The notes under the pieces were generated by a model that was given only the letters and a program-made list of their open reading frames with translations, did no database searches and was not told the DNA's origin. A program made the translations under genes and the position numbers. This document shows positions 53,305 through 64,000 of a stretch of 64,000 nucleotides of DNA, in pieces. Source of the DNA: Favolaschia claudopus (taxonomy: Eukaryota > Basidiomycota > Agaricomycetes > Agaricales > Mycenaceae); NCBI GenBank assembly GCA_037176885.1, contig JAWWNJ010000027.1:1550001-1614000 (forward strand). The letters run 5' to 3'. How positions within the stretch are numbered: the first letter of the stretch is position 1; each line of letters begins with the position of its first letter.

Positions 53305-55053
53305 TTCTTTGTCTTATGAAAGTACTCAGACCCTCCGAGTAGGTCAACATTAGAAAAAGGCCAAATGTAAAATCTTTGAATGCTTTGCTCTGACTTAACG
53401 GACATAATATATTGTACTCTATATAGTGATCCAATATCTCTATATACGAAGCCTAGGAAGTTAGGCATGAGCCCAGATTGCAGCTGATCTCTTAAATGCA
53501 GAGTTGCTCAATACAACAAATGTACCGATTAGATTCTCGAAGGAAGCCCAAAAGCGAGTTTAGAAGACATTACAGACAGCGTACGACCATTAATTCGGAC
53601 ATCCTGAGATCAATTTCTGCTCCCTCGCGGGTTTGGCACACCGGTACAACAAAACGAGTCAAACATGTTGAAAAAATCAAGCCGATGCGCTGGAGTATGT
53701 CAGACGAGCCATAGGTTACATGGTAGGCTGTAGTCAGCTACCCAGACTCTCAACACTAGCGACTGCCTTCGAAATCCAACTTCTGGCTCAGTTGGATTCC
53801 AAAATTCCCAAAAGAGGATGTAAGCGTTCAGTATTGATGATCCCGCCGTTATCGGATTTAATGTTTCAACATTTGAAAATCAAATAAGCGACCTATTTCA
53901 AAATGTATATAGGCTTTCAAACTTCGTACTCGTTCAATTTGCAGGGATTTATTGAGACCTTTGAGCCTGTGGAAGTAATTCTGAAGTCGGACTGAGTTTT
54001 GGGTGGATCGACGGCAAATCCCGAGTTTGACAAGGGGGATCAGCCGGAATCGCAAGGATCAGAGAGGATCATTTGGCTATGTCTAGCCGAGACATAGCCA
54101 ACCACAGGCACGGTTAATGAGTCAAATTTGTTGCCATCCAAGCATCGTTGTTCCTCAACTCGCCGAACCTCATCCTCATATCGAAGCATCCCTACTTCGG
54201 TCACTTCCCCGACAACGGTCATGGCGGCGAGGCTGATTGATACTGTATTCGTGGTCGAGGGCTTACAGCAGTTTGCAGATGTAATGACACCACGTCGTAT
54301 CACATGAGAAGAAAGCACAAAAAACACGTCTTCTTGTATCGTCTCGTTCTTGCTCGTTTCTTGCCCAATCTGGACTATTCTTGTATGCATGAGGTCGCCT
54401 TAATCCGGGCCTCAAGACGCTGGTATTTCATTGGCAAAATTCCGACTTTTATTTTGGCCGACATCCACTTGACATCCAGCTTCTCCAACATTGTCGCGCT
54501 CGGCGCGATTCTGGACGGAATGGCCCATGTGTAGGCGCACTTGAAAGGCATTTTTTGTCGCTCTTGGCATATGTGCAAGTTTACATTGTGGCTGCCGGGT
54601 GTATATAACAACTTATCAGAATAATTTGTTTGGGACCATTTGATCTTACTCCATGTGCATAGCAGCGTTATGCACACAGAATGAGTCTTGAGATCTCCAG
54701 AAGATAGTCATCTGGCATGCTTAGTATTGTATGTGTGGTACAAAGTGGCTAATAGTAAGTAATGTCGGAAAAATCCAATTTACCTTATAAGGTGCTGACC
54801 GGACCTGACAGGCTGACAAGGCCTGATCAGCCTACCGGGCAAGGCTTATCAGGTCGTGTCAGGCAGTATAATTCCGGGCCCACATGACATGTAGAAAATC
54901 AATGTTATTATACCTCAAGCTTGTCGACGCGAAGAAACATATCAGCATCAAAGCCTCTCCTGGGTCGTCCCTCATGCTGGAGTCAGCAAGGCGCTAGTCT
55001 TATGTTTACCGCGGCCCTCTGACCGTGATAGAATCTTATTATGTAATCTCACA
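53305..55053. other. No gene recognised; CCTGATAAGG-type words at the end
   Basis: A minus-strand frame at 54040-54390 is open but unassigned. 54790-54870 contains many short GACCTGACAGG / GGCCTGATCAGCC / GGCTTATCAGG words that recur at 56165-56200 and 56393-56420. Confidence 0.4.
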
Positions 55054-55055
55054 TA

Positions 55056-55581
55056 CTCGCAGTTACCAAAAGTAACCGAAATCGGGGGTTTTTCCCAGAA
55101 ATTACGATGGTAAGAGAACTTTGAGCAATGAAGGGTTCATTCACAGAGTGCCTGCTACAACTTTCATGATATAAAGTTGGGGTAAGCTATCACACAGTGG
55201 GTGAATAAATTAATCTTCGAAATACCATTAATTTGGCAGTGTTTGCCTTTTTTGGAACACAGTCACCAGGATTTCAGGTGGGTGAGTACCTCATAAATAG
55301 GTTTACTATCTCATGACCTTGTACTTGAGAACTCAGAGTTTGCTGGGCTATCCTCATCCTTCAATGCGGGTACTAAAACAGAGCAAGAAAATGATGATTT
55401 GACACATAAATAAACAAACATAGAAAATCAGCACAGGGAAAGCTCAATAACTTCGACGCGTGTTATGTGAAATAGCATATGCCCATTCCCCCTCTATCCC
55501 ACCAGTTGAACCAACTGCTAACTGTATTAGCTGGTCGCAGGCAAGGCATTTCTAAATTCGGTTACTTTTGGTAATGCCGAG
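55056..55581. mobile_element. Short family P-like TIR element
   Basis: 526 bp with ends CTCGCAGTTACCAAAAGTAA and, from the other side, CTCGGCATTACCAAAAGTAA, flanked by TA (55054-55055, 55582-55583). The ends match those of the 2.7-kb element at 15098-17822; no gene inside. Confidence 0.82.
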
Positions 55582-56164
55582 TAAGCAGACTTCACGGCGC
55601 GTATATCTTGCGCTACAGACGTGTTATTCATTTGGCTTCTTGGAAAAGGGTGAACCAAATACTACAAACTATCATCCTAGGTACTTGGAACTGCGGGAAA
55701 CCTCTCAGATTAATCGTACCGGTAGCCTCGGTTGAACGGTGACTTTCGGCCGAAAGCCTTCGGATGTTCAAAAAAGATTTGTGCCTTTGCAAATATTGCC
55801 ACAAAAAATTGTTGAGGTATGGGAGAGCCATGTGGCATGCTATATGACCGTACTTGCATAGTAGAATGAGCAAAATGGGAGGAGGAAGCAGTAGAAATCA
55901 GGGTTCGGCGGTTTCCGGCTTATATAAGATTACATAATAACATTCTGACGCGATCCGAGGGGCGCGGTAACTAACAGACTCTATATAGCGAGGCACGAGC
56001 TGGAAAATATAGAGCGTCTGTCTTCGAGAGACTAGCAAGGCGCATCTTCACATAAATGCTGCACATCCTCACATACTCCGCACCATAAACTTGTGTAAGT
56101 ACTCGGAATAGTTCAGTTAACATCCTCGCACAACTGGCCAAATTGTTAGAATAAATGTCATAAA

Positions 56165-56420
56165 CAGGGCTTGTCAGGTATTATCAGGCCTTATCAGAAG
56201 AAAGTGGCTATATATTGAGCAAGATGTCCCACAATCCAAATCTTCAATGCTCTAGTGGTTAACGTTATGAATTCGCTGACGCTGGTCTGCGCTAAGGTCA
56301 CTCGTTCGATTCCCGGTGCGGCCCGTCCTCGAAACGCAAGGACGGCGCCGTCCGGGGGTGGGCAATGGTGTTTTGGTTTTTGGTGGTACCGGCCTGATAA
56401 GGTATTATCAGGGGATAAGG
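56165..56420 (+). repeat. Possible tRNA-derived SINE between CCTGATAA repeats
   Basis: TAGTGGTTAACG (56253) fits an RNA polymerase III A box and GTTCGATTCCC (about 56304) a B box, ~50 bp apart as in tRNAs. However, the T-arm stem before TTCGATT does not pair properly, so it is not an intact tRNA. AGGTATTATCAGG flanks it as a direct repeat (56175-56187 and 56399-56411). Confidence 0.4.
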
Positions 56421-59400
56421 CATTTTTGGATGCTACCTTGTGGCTCAGTGAGCGCTCTGAAACCCATACTGAAGGTCTCCTCAGTCCAACAGAGCTTTTT
56501 GAGATGAAAACAAGCCAAAAAATGCATTTCTGTGCCATTTTGCATCAAAATAGAGCCGACTTGATGATGGATCAGATGTAGATGATCGCCGAGCCTGAAT
56601 CCTAAAAGAGGAAGTTTTCTTTTGCTTATTGTACGAGCATCCTTGAGTACAAAGCTTGACGGAAGCCTTAAACATACTAGGCCATATGCAAGGTATCTTA
56701 CCATTCCGAAGGTATCAAATATGGTATATTTTTCTTGTGAATTTGTTGGCCATCCCGTGTTGCGCCGAAATGCCGAAGTGAAGTCGCACAATGCGACAAT
56801 ATGTACTGACTTGAGAAAACAGGGGACTCAATAGAACTAAATGCAGAGAATACATTGCAGAGTCTACCGTACCTTTTAAGATACATTTTCCGACGAATGA
56901 ACACTAAGTTTGAACTTGCCGATCGCGCATCAGTGCCGCATCATTTCGGCCCGGCAACACAAACCGACCTGTATGGCATTCGACTTTTTTGGGGAATGGG
57001 GTATGATTTCATGCTGTATAGAGGAGCATTGGAGGAGCACTACACTGACTCATGGGCATCTGAAGGGAGTGTAGAGTGCATTGCTCTTACTCGGACGAAC
57101 GCGGAGACAGCGAAGCTTTGCCACAGAAGGCTCCCGCCACTGTCGGACATGTCGGCTATAGATCAGAGAAAGATAATCAATAGATAAGCAATCTTTGTGC
57201 TGCAGTGCTTTGATCCTGGCCCAAAGCCGCTTGATCCCAACTGTCACGCATCCAGACAGCGTTACGGGTCTGGGAAACTGTTGAACTGTTCAAGAACTGT
57301 TCGCTTTGCTCTTCGACTATATCATCGAGTCATCGACCATCCAAGGACGGCGGCGGCAACCCCCCTCTGTCTTCAAACACTGGTGAGTACAACCCCTCCG
57401 CAATGCTACTGTAATACACGCGCTCTGACGTGCCTTTCGCAAGAATCTAAGATTGGAGCGGATCGCGAACGACGACATCCGCACCGTAAGTATGCTAATT
57501 TGGGCGCGTTGTTTGCATCCAAAGCGACTCCAAGGCACAGCGATGAACCCGTATCGCGTCTCTGAACCCTTATGGCGCGTCCCAGCCCTCCACCCAGGGT
57601 GCTATGAGAGCTTGCGAAGTGTATGCCAAGGAACCTTATCAATCCTTTCACTTCAATAACATTAAATCGTAGGCACTTGTCGTATATTGTGACGCAGTGG
57701 GTACCGGCGGTGTCTGATGTAGTGACCAGGATAGTCCTGGTCCCTATGGGAAGGGGTGGTAGTTGTTGCGCCGTGATTTTCTGTTCCCCTCAACATCTTC
57801 TACCCTCCTTCCCCTCCCCGTTCCGTTCGGCTCCCTCTCCCCTCATATTTTAACGTTCTCCCTCCCACCCCCTCCTTTTCTTTCCGTTCCTTACATCTGG
57901 ATGCTGACTCATTACTCAGTTCCTCACCTCCGCCGGCGCACTTTCTTCTGCATCGTCACCTTTCAGCCCGTACCTCTTCAAAGTCTTCTGCACTGATGCT
58001 CGGTTACACGACCGCCGCATTCACTTCCCACACACCGCCCCGGTGCACAACGTCGACTGCGCATCCCGATGCACGGGTATCCACCCACTGCAACCTTTGA
58101 ATGATCTCTGAACGATTATAGGTCAGCGAAGATTCAAACGGCATTTTATTTATTAATCTCGGATGCAGTTCATGTTGATCAGCTTCCACCCGCAGTGTTT
58201 GCAAGGGGCTTGCTGAAAATTTAGTTGATGTTTTCTTATTTCCCTCTGTCCGTTCAAAATTGTCAGTTCAAACGACACCGCTCCGCCTGCGGAAACCCGG
58301 GTAAGTTGCCTTCGACTCGACCAATCCTCTAACTCCTGCAGCGTACAGATATGTGGCAATCCAAGTGGGAGCGAATCGGTACAGATCTTTGGTTTTCCAG
58401 GTATGTTATTAAGCCGACATCGTTTGTGATTCGTGTTTTGTACCTGGTGAGGGCCTCCGCACGGATGCTTTTAGGGTCGAATGTCTACATACCATGTTGT
58501 ACCGTGTAGCCAAATACAAATATTTATGTCAATCGTGGAACTCACATGAAGTGCTGTCAAGCACTCACCGGTACTCACCGCTCGGCACTCAGACTGAACG
58601 CAACTCATGTTAAATTTTTCACCCGGGCCGCCGCTCAAGTAAAGTCCTGAGACCTAAATTTCCCAGTCTTCTATCCCAAGCTATTTCGTTCCAAGATGAG
58701 TTTGACCAAGATTCAAAGAACCTCAATTAATTTGAATACTGGGATCAAGTGCCGAAAGAGAAACGGTGCTGCAAATACGAAATATAAGGGGCTTGGACGA
58801 TTACGTCACTGTAACAGGGCTTTACTAAATTTTTGACGAGTCGTTCAACCGACAAGAACTGGCGTTCAACCGTCAGTTGTACTTATATAAATTTCCATAT
58901 TCGTTTATATCATTATAAGCGCCGGTAGGCGCTTATCTACCTGTACGTACTAAAGATTGTACTTATCGGTAGCCGGGCCGGAATGATAAGCACTTCTACT
59001 ACTTGCTTTTTACCATCGTGCGCCTAAGGGTCCGAAGTGTTATTACACACTTAGGATTGAGGCTCAGACTGGGTAAGACCTTGAATTGAAACTACTGACA
59101 ATCTATTAGCTTTAGCGCGTTCCCCGAGAGATATCTCCGGGGCAGGGATTAAAGCCTTCAGAGATCTGTAGGCTTGACTCCCTTACGCACACCATTCGGA
59201 CCTCTGTAACCAAAACCGTTCGCCCCTCACTCGCTAGAATCTCCCTCCGTGCTCCCAGATATATTTGTGGGTTCCTAGGGTCCTACAGTCACGGTCACAC
59301 TATGCTTTCTTCGTTCAACACCTCCGCCGCTAATTGAGTTTGATATGGGGGGGATTTCAAAACATTTTCAGAAAAATATGGGAAGCATACACCGGATTAT

Positions 59401-61315
59401 CAACCAACTCTGGATATTCAAAACGTTCGGCAACCTTATCTCTAATATCCTTTCCCAAACAGCGGCGCCATGTTAATTGCTTGCCAGATCAAACTTGAAC
59501 TTATTTGTTGCTCAACGAAGACTCTACTGATAGTAGTTCAACAGTAGACGTCCGAATACAGTGTACTGTATATCTTCCGCTCAGTGACAATACATAATTG
59601 TATATGGGGTCGCGGCGAGCGGGGCATACTTAACGTGAGTTTGAATTTCTTGTTTAGCTTCTTATTGTGTTGAACGTTAACTTGATTGTGTTGAATTCAA
59701 AGTTCGACTCACCCAATCGACGAAGCCTATTTCAGCATCTAATGCACAACATGTCAATGTGCGGCGATGGACAAGATTCAGACCTTCTGGCGAGGAGGCT
59801 ATTTTCAAGTAAATTCCAACTTGAATCTCTTGTCTTGTTCAACTTCGGCTTATTGTGATTTCAAAGAAGGCCCCCTCTGTTCGATTTTAAATTCAAAACC
59901 CTTACTACACGACGTTTCGACGTCCGCTCACTGGCACCGACCATCACCGTACGGATTGTCTTCCAGTGATGCAGGTGAGTTTCGGAGTGAATTTCTCTTT
60001 TCGTTCAACTTCTCGAGCTCGAAAATCAATGAACAACGTATCAACGTCCGGCAAGCGAGGCTCAGGTATCAAAATGCACGTAGAGCATCCTCAAGTCCCA
60101 AGTTCCCCGACCTCACATTAAAATTCAATGAATTGCTGCTCAACTGTATGAAATACTTACTTGGTAAAGATTTTGGCCGTCCGACGAGCACAGTCTCTCT
60201 CGCGGTCCAATTCAGATCGGCCAATCTCTATACCTCAAGACAATACTAGACTCCGTCGATATAGAGGGTCAGGTTGTGATCGTTTAATTTCCCTCAACAT
60301 TGCACTCAATTCGCGAACTTCAGATTCAATTTTGAGCTCACGGAGGGGAAACTCACAGAAACCGATGTCCTCCGACTGAGGGCCAACTCACATGGAATGC
60401 ATGCAGAAATTGAATCAGAACTGAGATATGTTCAAGATATGTTGACAGGACTTCTAAGTATTCTACGACGCCACGCGCTGTACCTTGTCATTATAAAATT
60501 TGAATCCTGTATTGAGTTTTGAGAGTCTAAATGCGTATGACTTCATCCAATCCCGCTACTCTAAGTTATAATTAATATTGCACTCTGGCGCTTGCTCGAA
60601 AAACGAGATATTCTTGAGATATTCACTCTCTACCTAGGTCCTAAATTTTAAAAGATCGAACATCGGTCTAAGCAGCAAGCTTAAAGCTACTCATGGAGGC
60701 CTGCCGGAAAGTTTTCAAAAGAGCTTCCCGTAAGTCCCAAAGTTCGCGTTTTTTGCCCGTCAAACAAACAGAACAGCTTGAGTTCACCTGTCGCAAGGAA
60801 TATGTGTGGCGCTAGTGACCTTTTGTGACCGACTGGACCAGCGCATCAGCATATTCAAACCCCGCTGCCCGGGCATCAACCTAGATTATCCGGATCGATT
60901 ATCAGGAATCAGAAATCGCCGCCCAAGTCGGAGCGGAGCCGCCTCCGACAGCGTCCGACAGATTCCCGAGCTTCTGTGGCGCTCCCTCGGATTCCGAGTA
61001 AGAGCAATGCACCCTCTACTCCATCTGAAGGCGTAGGGGAAGGCCCAAAAGTCAAAATGAGGTTGCATCTCTCCCGGATTTGAACTCCGCTCCGCGGAAA
61101 TGTCTGAAATTCAACCTCGACCATCCCGCCTACCGTAAACAGAAAGCCGATGAACGATGTTTTGAGCCTTGGAGTCGCTTTACCTCGCCCCGGCAACGGC
61201 GTGTGACGCAATCTGCGAATGCATAAACCTCATAAGGTTCGAGATACATACTTACTCGTGGTGCGAATAAGTCATGGTCCCTTGATTTTGAGTGCTATCT
61301 TGGCCGGATGAGTAT
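56421..61315. other. Long stretch without recognised gene
   Basis: Several open frames of 60-160 codons (e.g. 57197-57565, 59767-60249) show no family signature. 57055-57150 and 60880-61030 resemble each other in inverted orientation around GTGCATTGCTCTTACTCGG, so a diverged repeat is present. AAGCGCCGGTAGGCGCTT near 58918 is a perfect small hairpin. At 60340-60480 a frame LTETDVLRLRANSHGMHAEI weakly recalls the N-terminus of agaric F-box proteins, too weak to call. Confidence 0.4.
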
Positions 61316-61492
61316 GGTGCACACTGGCATCACCTAAACACCACCAAACAGGAACAAAATTTATTGCACCACATCAGAGCGTTCCCACGCTTGATCCTCT
61401 GAGCCCTCTGGGGGGGTTTCTCATCCGCTCAAAAATATATTTTCACGGCATGGATTTGAGACATCAGTGATGCAATCAATCAATCACTCACG
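61316..61492 (-). mobile_element. Degenerate family D fragment
   Basis: CACCTAAACACCACCAAACA and, further in, GACATCAGTGATGCAATCA match the right third of the family D element read in reverse. The end and the TA are worn down. Confidence 0.65.
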
Positions 61493-61546
61493 TGTGCCTA
61501 CGACACATACCCATTTTGGGTAACCATAAATCCGGACGTCGAGTTA

Positions 61547-61720
61547 CTGTAGCACTTTGTATGGGTGAAACAGACCCTCGAGCGTGACTGGAAACGCTAC
61601 GCATGGAAACCAGAAACGGCCTCAGCGTTATGCGTGACATCATAGAATTTTGGAAACGGGCGGGCAAACACCGATAAAATCTATTTCCAAACGTTGAACG
61701 GATTCTGGGCAATTTTTAGC
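61547..61720 (+). mobile_element. TIR element family F end, copy 4
   Basis: TA (61545-61546) then CTGTAGCACTTTGTATGGGT, homologous for ~120 bp to the inverse of the element ending at 447. The second end was not found. Confidence 0.6.
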
Positions 61721-61942
61721 TCTCGTTTATGCTTTCTTTGTATCCATAGCCCTTTGTGATTGCATTTCTCCTGTTACGGGCTCCGTAATACACCTATTTT
61801 TTTTTTTTCATGAACACGCTCAGACACCTAAACCAGCGACGGGTCCACCACAAGCCCTCTTCGAGCGACTAGTTAAACTACCTCGGCCAGCTTCTGGTAC
61901 ACCTTCCCAGCGCCTTGCCCGTGGTCTGATTGTAGAGAGTGA

Positions 61943-62105
61943 TTGAGTGCAGTGAGGAGGAGGAGGGTTATAGCAGTAGAGTCAGCTAGATTTTACAGCC
62001 ACAAACATGATAATTCGACATCTTTGTATGTCACGCAGTCCTCAGGGAAACCACCCGACCGTTATGCGTTACCGTTGAAACGAAACAGGGCGGGCGTTAC
62101 GCGTC
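61943..62105 (+). mobile_element. Family F-related repeat, copy 3, without family E
   Basis: Near-identical to 30976-31005 joined directly to 31408-31540. It contains the unoccupied family E target (TA 61971-61972). It stops within ...GGCGTTACGCGT; a CCTTAA-rich low-complexity stretch (62113-62215) follows. Confidence 0.85.
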
Positions 62106-62214
62106 AGTGTTGTACTTAAGACCTTAAGACCTTAGCCTTAATATACCCTTAACCCTTATTAAGGTAAGGCCTTAATATCGGGACCTGCACATGTGAAGCC
62201 CTTAATAACCCTTA

Positions 62215-64000
62215 AGCCGGAGGATGCCATCAATTGGGAGCTCCGAGAGCTGCCATTGACCGGCATTAGGATATGCTGCTCCGGTGATACCTCCCGAATG
62301 CTTTGCCCTTTCTCCATCCGCTTCCCAAACCGCAAACAGCCGAAGTACAGGTCTTTTCACCGTTTCGGTTGCAGGGCTTACCTCTATAATGACAATCCTA
62401 ATCGCAAAAAGTTCGACCATCGCGGCGAATCGGTTATTTTTGTTGGGTACCCGGATGATCGCAAGGCTTGGAAGGTTTATCGCCCTTCAAAGCGTACCTT
62501 CGGATCATCGCCTCATATCAAATTCGACGACAACTCAAATTGTGGGGAATTTCGGGCTGAGGGGGAGATACACTCATACAAATATTCTTCTCTCAAATCG
62601 TCTTCGACCGAAGCTGATGATGATGATTACAGCCCTCCTTCCTCCACTTCTACGCCTCCAACTGCCAATCCGGTACCTCCTCGTGCACCATCCCCTCCTG
62701 CTCCGGCTGGACCTGCGGATGTCGTGTCACAACCTAAACCCCGGGCACCTCGTCAACCTGTTACCTCGTCCTCTACCACCTCCGCGCGACCCATCTACCC
62801 GTATCCGGGAAGCCGCTGAGCTCAAGGCCGCCGCCGCAAATCTTAATTCAGGCTTAGCAGCAGCGCCAGCTCCAGAGGACCCTGACCGTGCGCCGGAAGA
62901 TTCTGCTTTCGCGGAATCCTGGGACGAATTTGAGTACGCTCATATCATTGGTCCCGGCGAAGTTCCTCGCAACTACAAGGAAGCGATGGAATCGCCCGAT
63001 CGTTCTGAGTGGGAGAGCGCGATGGAAGTCGAGCTCGATAGCATTGCGAGGATGGGTACATGGGAACTTGTCCCACCACCTCCCGGTGTCACTCCGCTTG
63101 GTTCGCTCTGGGTCTATGCCTTGAAGCGCGACAGTACTGGTGCCATCACTCGGTACAAAGCTCGTCTATGTGCTCAAGGTACACCCCAGCGCCCAGGTAT
63201 CGATTTTTCGATGTCTTTTGCTCCTGTTGTGAAGTCAGAGTCGCTTCGTTACCTCCTAACCCTAGCTGCAAAGCTGGACTGGGAATTCCACGTTGTGGAC
63301 GTCGACTCCGCCTTTCTCAACAGCGAGACGGATCCAGACGAGCCACCTATCTACATGCGACAGCCTCAGGGCCATCGTGTTCGTGGAAAGGAGGACTATG
63401 TCTGTCTCCTGAAAAGGGGAATTTACGGATTAAAGCAAGCCGCACTTCTCTGGTATGGTTGCGGCCAAAACTTCATGCCCAGTCCCAATTTTGCTCAAAA
63501 TCCTTCGGGATTCGAGATTTAGCAGGAACTAGGGTATGGTTTATAGGTAAAATTTTATTTCAGAGGAATCGGAGGTAATCCTAACTTAGGGTTACAAAAC
63601 GCGAAATTTGAGCAGCGAAAAACCAAAATTGTGTGTACCAAACTCGCGAGTTTGAGGCAGGTAATCACCCCGGACTCCTTCTTCCGGACCCCACAGTGAA
63701 AGTGAAATATCAATCGGCAATGGCCAGGCGACATTGATGCTGCTGCACAGCCACCGGTCCGAGTGATCCGCAATCAAAAGCGCGAAATTGCCGTGCAAAA
63801 CACGAAAACCGATTTTTCGAAGTTTTGCTCCAGTACGTTTGTAGATTACCTTCTTGCAATGCTGTTTACACAATCCCAGGATGTCTCAATGAAAACTGAC
63901 GTGACAGTATCAATTACCAAATTGGGACTGCGACTTGTCACAAACTTGTCACGAAGTTCGGTCCGCAACCATACCAAAAGTTACGTTCCATTTTGGTCAA
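62215..64000 (+). pseudogene. Ty1/copia pol: end of integrase and start of RT, split by MITE U
   Basis: Integrase C-terminal part YRSFHRFGCRAYLYNDNPNR, RGESVIFVGYPDDRKAWKVY and SSPHIKFDD, then a Pro/Ser-rich linker. RT part (frame changes once near 62760-62820): WESAMEVELDSIARMGTWEL, YKARLCAQGTPQRPGIDFSM, FAPVVKSESLRYLLTLAAKL, FHVVDVDSAFLNSE, IYMRQPQGH and KRGIYGLKQAALLWY. The MITE at 63456-63971 is inserted in the Tyr codon of LLWY. Beyond it, 63972-64000 continues in the correct frame as copia RT up to the window edge. The integrase catalytic core and RNase H are not in the window. Confidence 0.88.
63456..63971. mobile_element. TIR element family U in copia RT
   Basis: 516 bp with ends TGGTTGCGGCCAAAACTTCA and, from the other side, TGGTTGCGGACCGAACTTCG, flanked by TA (63454-63455, 63972-63973). 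No coding capacity was recognised. Confidence 0.9.

Noticed and set aside
56245..56325. Intact tRNA gene
   Set aside because: A- and B-box words are present but the T stem fails to pair and no convincing anticodon arm can be drawn.

Overview
The window looks like a transposon-dense block from a basidiomycete, most likely an agaricomycete. The evidence is short GT-AG introns (about 41-65 bp), proteins of families I know from mushroom-forming fungi (KDZ-associated CxC5/CxC6, Tnp2 transposases, RTC4-like and Spt5-like proteins, a GH75 chitosanase), and fungal Ty3/gypsy and Ty1/copia debris. Identities come from recognising motifs by eye; nothing was searched.

Layout. 1-12.7 kb: one coding sequence (pieces at 449-930, 3601-3875 and 11399-11602) broken up by nested insertions, one of which carries a Tnp2 transposase gene and a second gene. 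13.5-14.5 kb: N-terminal part of a KDZ-type gene. 15-19.4 kb: a copia gag-protease relic on the minus strand, split by a 2.7-kb TIR element that carries a multi-exon gene. 20.8-22 kb: a second copy of the nested element of 3.9-5.9 kb, with a different MITE in it. 22-29.2 kb: minus-strand gag and gypsy gag-pol relics, each interrupted by small TIR elements. 30-33.2 kb: LINE relic and several MITEs. 33.3-37.4 kb: three ordinary-looking genes or gene remnants (C2H2 zinc finger, GH75 chitosanase, T5orf172/GIY-YIG-like). 38.7-48.7 kb: the least disturbed stretch, with a minus-strand Tnp2 transposase divergent from a plus-strand Spt5-like gene and an RTC4-like gene. 49-62 kb: mostly unassigned sequence with scattered MITEs. 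62.2-64 kb: copia integrase/RT interrupted by another MITE.

The dominant signal is a set of about 20 short non-autonomous elements from some 15 TIR families, nearly all flanked by a TA duplication and many starting CAG and ending CTG (pogo/Fot1-like, Tc1/mariner superfamily). A few others have 8-bp (hAT-like) or 3-bp duplications. Several insertions can be proven inside the window because a paralogous unoccupied site is present, or because removing the insert restores a known protein motif or reading frame. No intact mariner-type transposase was seen here, so the source of activity would be elsewhere. No CRISPR array, rRNA gene or intact tRNA gene was found.
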